In this document: one piece after another, positions 29,886-32,374 of the stretch | Layout: each line of letters starts with the position of its first letter | Numbering within the stretch: position 1 is the first letter of the stretch | From: Nitrospira sp. ST-bin4 | Lineage (GTDB): Bacteria > Nitrospirota > Nitrospiria > Nitrospirales > Nitrospiraceae | Length of the DNA: 32,374 nt | Assembly: GCA_002083565.1 (NCBI GenBank) | Contig: MSXM01000022.1 | Coordinates: 1 to 32,374, forward strand | Direction of reading: 5' to 3' | Position numbers and translations under genes: made by a program | The notes under the pieces: model-generated | What the model saw: only the letters and a program-made list of their open reading frames with translations | The model's database searches: none | What the model was told of the DNA's origin: nothing

Positions 29886-32374
29886 CGCTTCGCACGGCCA
29901 GCGGAAGATCGGCGGCCCGTGCGTGCCGGCTTCGCGGACTTTGCTCGCGATACTGCAGCAGTCCCGGCGGTTTTCTTGGCATCAGCTTCAGCCAGCGCGG
30001 CATGCGCGGCGGCAAGCCGCGCGATCGCCACGCGGTAGGGCGAGCAGCTGACATAATCCAATCCGAGCTGGTGGCAGAACTCCACCGAACTGGGATCGCC
30101 GCCATGTTCCCCGCAAATGCCAAGCTTGATGCCGGGCCTGGTCTTGCGGCCTCCGCTGATGGCCTGTTTCATCAACGTTCCGACGCCTTCCCGGTCTAGG
30201 ACGGCAAAGGGATCGGATTCCATGATGCCTACGGTCTTATAGTAGTCGATGAACTTTGCCGCATCGTCTCGGGAAAACCCGAACGTGGTTTGCGTCAGAT
30301 CATTCGTGCCGAACGAGAAAAACTCCGCCTCTTCCGCAATCCGATCGGCGGTCACCGCCGCGCGCGGCAACTCGATCATGGTCCCGATCAGATAGGAGAG
30401 CTTGACGTTATAGCGCTTCATCGTCTCCTGCGCGACTTCGCGGACCAAGTCCTTTTGCGACTTCATTTCCGAAACCATGCCGACCAAGGGGATCATGATC
30501 TCCGGCACGATCTTCTTGCCTTCCTTGGCCAATTCACAAGCCGCTTCCATGACCGCCCGCGCCTGCATGCGGGTGATCTCCGGCATCGTGATTCCGAGCC
30601 GGCATCCGCGCAGCCCCAGCATCGGGTTGAATTCATGCAGCTCTTCGACACGGACCAGCAGCCGCCGCTTTTCGTCGAGCGCCGCGCCGTCTTTGCCCGT
30701 CAATTCGAGCTGCGCGATCTCGACCATCAACTCTTCCCGCTTGGGAAGAAACTCGTGGAGCGGCGGATCCAGCAGCCGGATCGTCACCGGATAGCCCTGC
30801 ATTTCACGGTAGAGCCCGATGAAATCTTGTTTTTGGAGCGGCAGCAGCTGATCCAGATACTTTTCCCGCTCTTCCTTCGTTCTGGCCAAAATCATCTTCT
30901 GCATGACCGGAATGCGGTCTTCCGCGAAGAACATGTGCTCGGTGCGGCAAAGCCCGATGCCTTCCGCGCCGAATCCTCGGGCGATCTTCGCCTGCTCCGG
31001 CACATCGGCATTGGCCCGCACCCTCAGTTTGCGCACATTGTCTGCCCACGAGAGAATCGTCGCGAACCGCTGATATTTGTCCGACTTTTTGGCATCCAAC
31101 TTACCTTGAATTACCTGAATGATTTCAGACTCGACGACCGGGATATCCCCTTCGTACACGTTGCCGGTCGACCCATTGATCGAAAGATAGTCGCCCTCTT
31201 TGAACGTCTTGGCGCCGATCTTGACCCGTTGGGCATCAAGCACTTCCACCGCGTCGCACCCCGCCACACAGACCTTGCCCATCTGCCGCGCCACAACCGC
31301 GGCATGCGAGGTCATCCCTCCGCGGGCCGTCAAAAATCCTGCCGCCGCGTTCATGCCATGGATATCGTCCGGACTGGTCTCCTGCCGGACCAGTACGACG
31401 CGGGTGCCGGCAGCCTTCATCTCCACCGCGCGATCGGGCGTCAGCGCGATTTTCCCCGCCGCCGCGCCGGGGCCGGCCGGTAAACCCTTGCCGAGGGGAT
31501 TCGACTTCGACTCTTCGTTCGTATCGAAAATCGGATAGAGATACTGCGCGAGCTGATCCGGGCCGATGCGCTGCACGGCTTCCTGCTTGGAAATCAGCCC
31601 TTCTCTCACCATATCGACGGCAATCTTGACCGCGGCGATTCCGGTGCGTTTTCCGACGCGGGTTTGCAGCATGTAGAGCTTGCCCTCCTGGATGGTAAAC
31701 TCCAGGTCGAGCATGTCGCGATAGTGTTTTTCGAGTTTCTTATAGGTATGCGCCAGTTCCTTGTACGCCTCCGGCGCCTTCTTCGCGAGCTCGGTGACCG
31801 GCAGCGGAGTTCTGATGCCTGCGACCACGTCCTCACCCTGCGCATTCATCAAACATTCCCCGAAGAAGGCATGATCGCCCGAGCTGGGACTGCGTGTGAA
31901 GGCCACACCGGTACCGCTCGTCTCGCCCATATTGCCGAACACCATGGCCACGACGTTGACGGCGGTCCCCCAGGAATCCGGAATCCCGTAGAGCCGCCGA
32001 TACGTAATGGCCCGCGCGCCGAACCAGGAGGAGAAGACGGCGTCGATCGCCATGCGCAATTGTTCCTGCGGGTCGTCCGGAAAATCCTTTTTCGTTTCTT
32101 CCTTGATGAGTGCCTTGAAACTCGCCACCAATTCACGAAGATGCCGGGCATCGAGATGCGTCTCATGGGCCGCCCCGACTTCGGCTTTCTTGTGTTTGAG
32201 GATGGCTTCGAAATGTTCGCGCTGGACACCCATGACGATGCTGCCGAACATGGAGACGAACCGCCGATAGCTGTCCTGCGCGAACCGGTCGTTGCGTGTT
32301 TTCTCCGCAAGCCCCTCCACCGTCTTGGTCGTGAGTCCGACATTCAGAACTGTGTCCATCATGCCCGGCATCGA
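29882..32374 (-). CDS. ppdK: Pyruvate, phosphate dikinase (5' end off window)
   Basis: Reversibly converts pyruvate, ATP and phosphate to PEP, AMP and pyrophosphate. The visible 830 codons start inside the ATP-grasp domain just before PGMMDTVLNVGL, so roughly the first 80-100 residues are missing. The phosphohistidine motif is GGMTSHAAVVARQMGKVCVA (His about residue 357 of the visible part). The C-terminal PEP/pyruvate barrel has GFGAEGIGLCRTEHMF, MLGLRGCRLGI, SFGTNDLTQTTFGFSRDD and GICGEHGGDPSS. After the normal family end (ARLAAAHAAL) there is an extra tail of about 35 residues rich in Lys, Arg, Ala and Ser, ending SSAGRAKR. It is the first visible gene of the ribD run. Confidence 0.94.
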   Translation of the reverse strand, partial: SMPGMMDTVLNVGLTTKTVEGLAEKTRNDRFAQDSYRRFVSMFGSIVMGVQREHFEAILKHKKAEVGAAHETHLDARHLRELVASFKALIKEETKKDFPDDPQEQLRMAIDAVFSSWFGARAITYRRLYGIPDSWGTAVNVVAMVFGNMGETSGTGVAFTRSPSSGDHAFFGECLMNAQGEDVVAGIRTPLPVTELAKKAPEAYKELAHTYKKLEKHYRDMLDLEFTIQEGKLYMLQTRVGKRTGIAAVKIAVDMVREGLISKQEAVQRIGPDQLAQYLYPIFDTNEESKSNPLGKGLPAGPGAAAGKIALTPDRAVEMKAAGTRVVLVRQETSPDDIHGMNAAAGFLTARGGMTSHAAVVARQMGKVCVAGCDAVEVLDAQRVKIGAKTFKEGDYLSINGSTGNVYEGDIPVVESEIIQVIQGKLDAKKSDKYQRFATILSWADNVRKLRVRANADVPEQAKIARGFGAEGIGLCRTEHMFFAEDRIPVMQKMILARTKEEREKYLDQLLPLQKQDFIGLYREMQGYPVTIRLLDPPLHEFLPKREELMVEIAQLELTGKDGAALDEKRRLLVRVEELHEFNPMLGLRGCRLGITMPEITRMQARAVMEAACELAKEGKKIVPEIMIPLVGMVSEMKSQKDLVREVAQETMKRYNVKLSYLIGTMIELPRAAVTADRIAEEAEFFSFGTNDLTQTTFGFSRDDAAKFIDYYKTVGIMESDPFAVLDREGVGTLMKQAISGGRKTRPGIKLGICGEHGGDPSSVEFCHQLGLDYVSCSPYRVAIARLAAAHAALAEADAKKTAGTAAVSRAKSAKPARTGRRSSAGRAKR

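Noticed and set aside
28750..29900. FMN (RFN) riboswitch for ribD
   Set aside because: ribD begins inside the dikinase stop codon (GTGA) so there is no leader, and no RFN-like conserved blocks were seen.
30290..31483. Plus-strand open frame of 397 codons opposite the dikinase
   Set aside because: Antisense shadow of conserved PPDK motifs, with biased His/Arg/Leu composition.

Overview
The window is a dense bacterial chromosome segment of moderately high GC with tight same-strand gene runs, frequent 1-4 base stop/start overlaps and many GTG or TTG starts. Gene content suggests a Gram-negative, aerobic, probably chemolithotrophic bacterium: a tripartite heavy-metal pump, several outer-membrane-directed lipoproteins, pyruvate phosphate dikinase and acetyl-CoA synthetase. 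My best guess is a Nitrospira-like member of the Nitrospirota. That rests on gene flavour and an intergenic repeat style, and no marker gene in the window proves it.

Layout. 1-4273 (minus) is a czcCBA/cusCBA-type efflux operon (TolC-like protein, adaptor, RND pump), with the pump running off the left edge. 4520-5726 (minus) holds a coiled-coil protein and a TrmH/SpoU RNA methyltransferase. 5907-8322 (plus) has an XRE regulator that looks leaderless, a small hairpin element flanked by a 9-bp direct repeat, an epoxide-hydrolase-like enzyme and an exported protein. 8408-9601 (minus) is an RlmI-type rRNA methyltransferase. 9764-11419 (plus) is a thiamine-diphosphate 2-keto acid decarboxylase. 16067-11439 (minus) is one compact operon of four envelope lipoproteins (LPP20, LpoB-like, COG3014-type, second LPP20-like) that ends in a small basic protein plus a PIN-domain protein, which looks like a toxin-antitoxin pair. 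Its promoter region carries nested perfect palindromes. 16222-17774 holds a 56-residue plus-strand gene and, convergent with it, a secreted caspase-fold/TPR protein whose catalytic cysteine is replaced by proline. 17972-20091 (plus) is acetyl-CoA synthetase coupled to a small membrane protein. 20336-21157 (plus) is a secreted protein with YadA-head-like repeats behind a possible sigma-54 promoter.

21297-32374 (minus) is a metabolic run: pyruvate phosphate dikinase (start off the right edge), ribD, a secreted esterase, an exported protein, an MFS transporter and ribE, mostly translationally coupled. Directly after ribE lies an accessory insert of about 3.1 kb. It holds a truncated NYN-nuclease-like fragment, a PNPOx-fold protein and a 751-residue phosphotransferase with rifampicin-phosphotransferase-like domain order. 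The far side of the insert is bounded by a second, broken copy of the ribE 3' part, about 95% identical with an exact 150-bp in-frame deletion. This partial ribE duplication around cargo is the clearest sign of recent rearrangement.

Most worth following up: the ribE-bracketed cargo, the pseudo-caspase, the lipoprotein operon with its palindromic control region and terminal PIN module, and the leaderless regulator. I saw no rRNA, tRNA, CRISPR array or intact insertion sequence.
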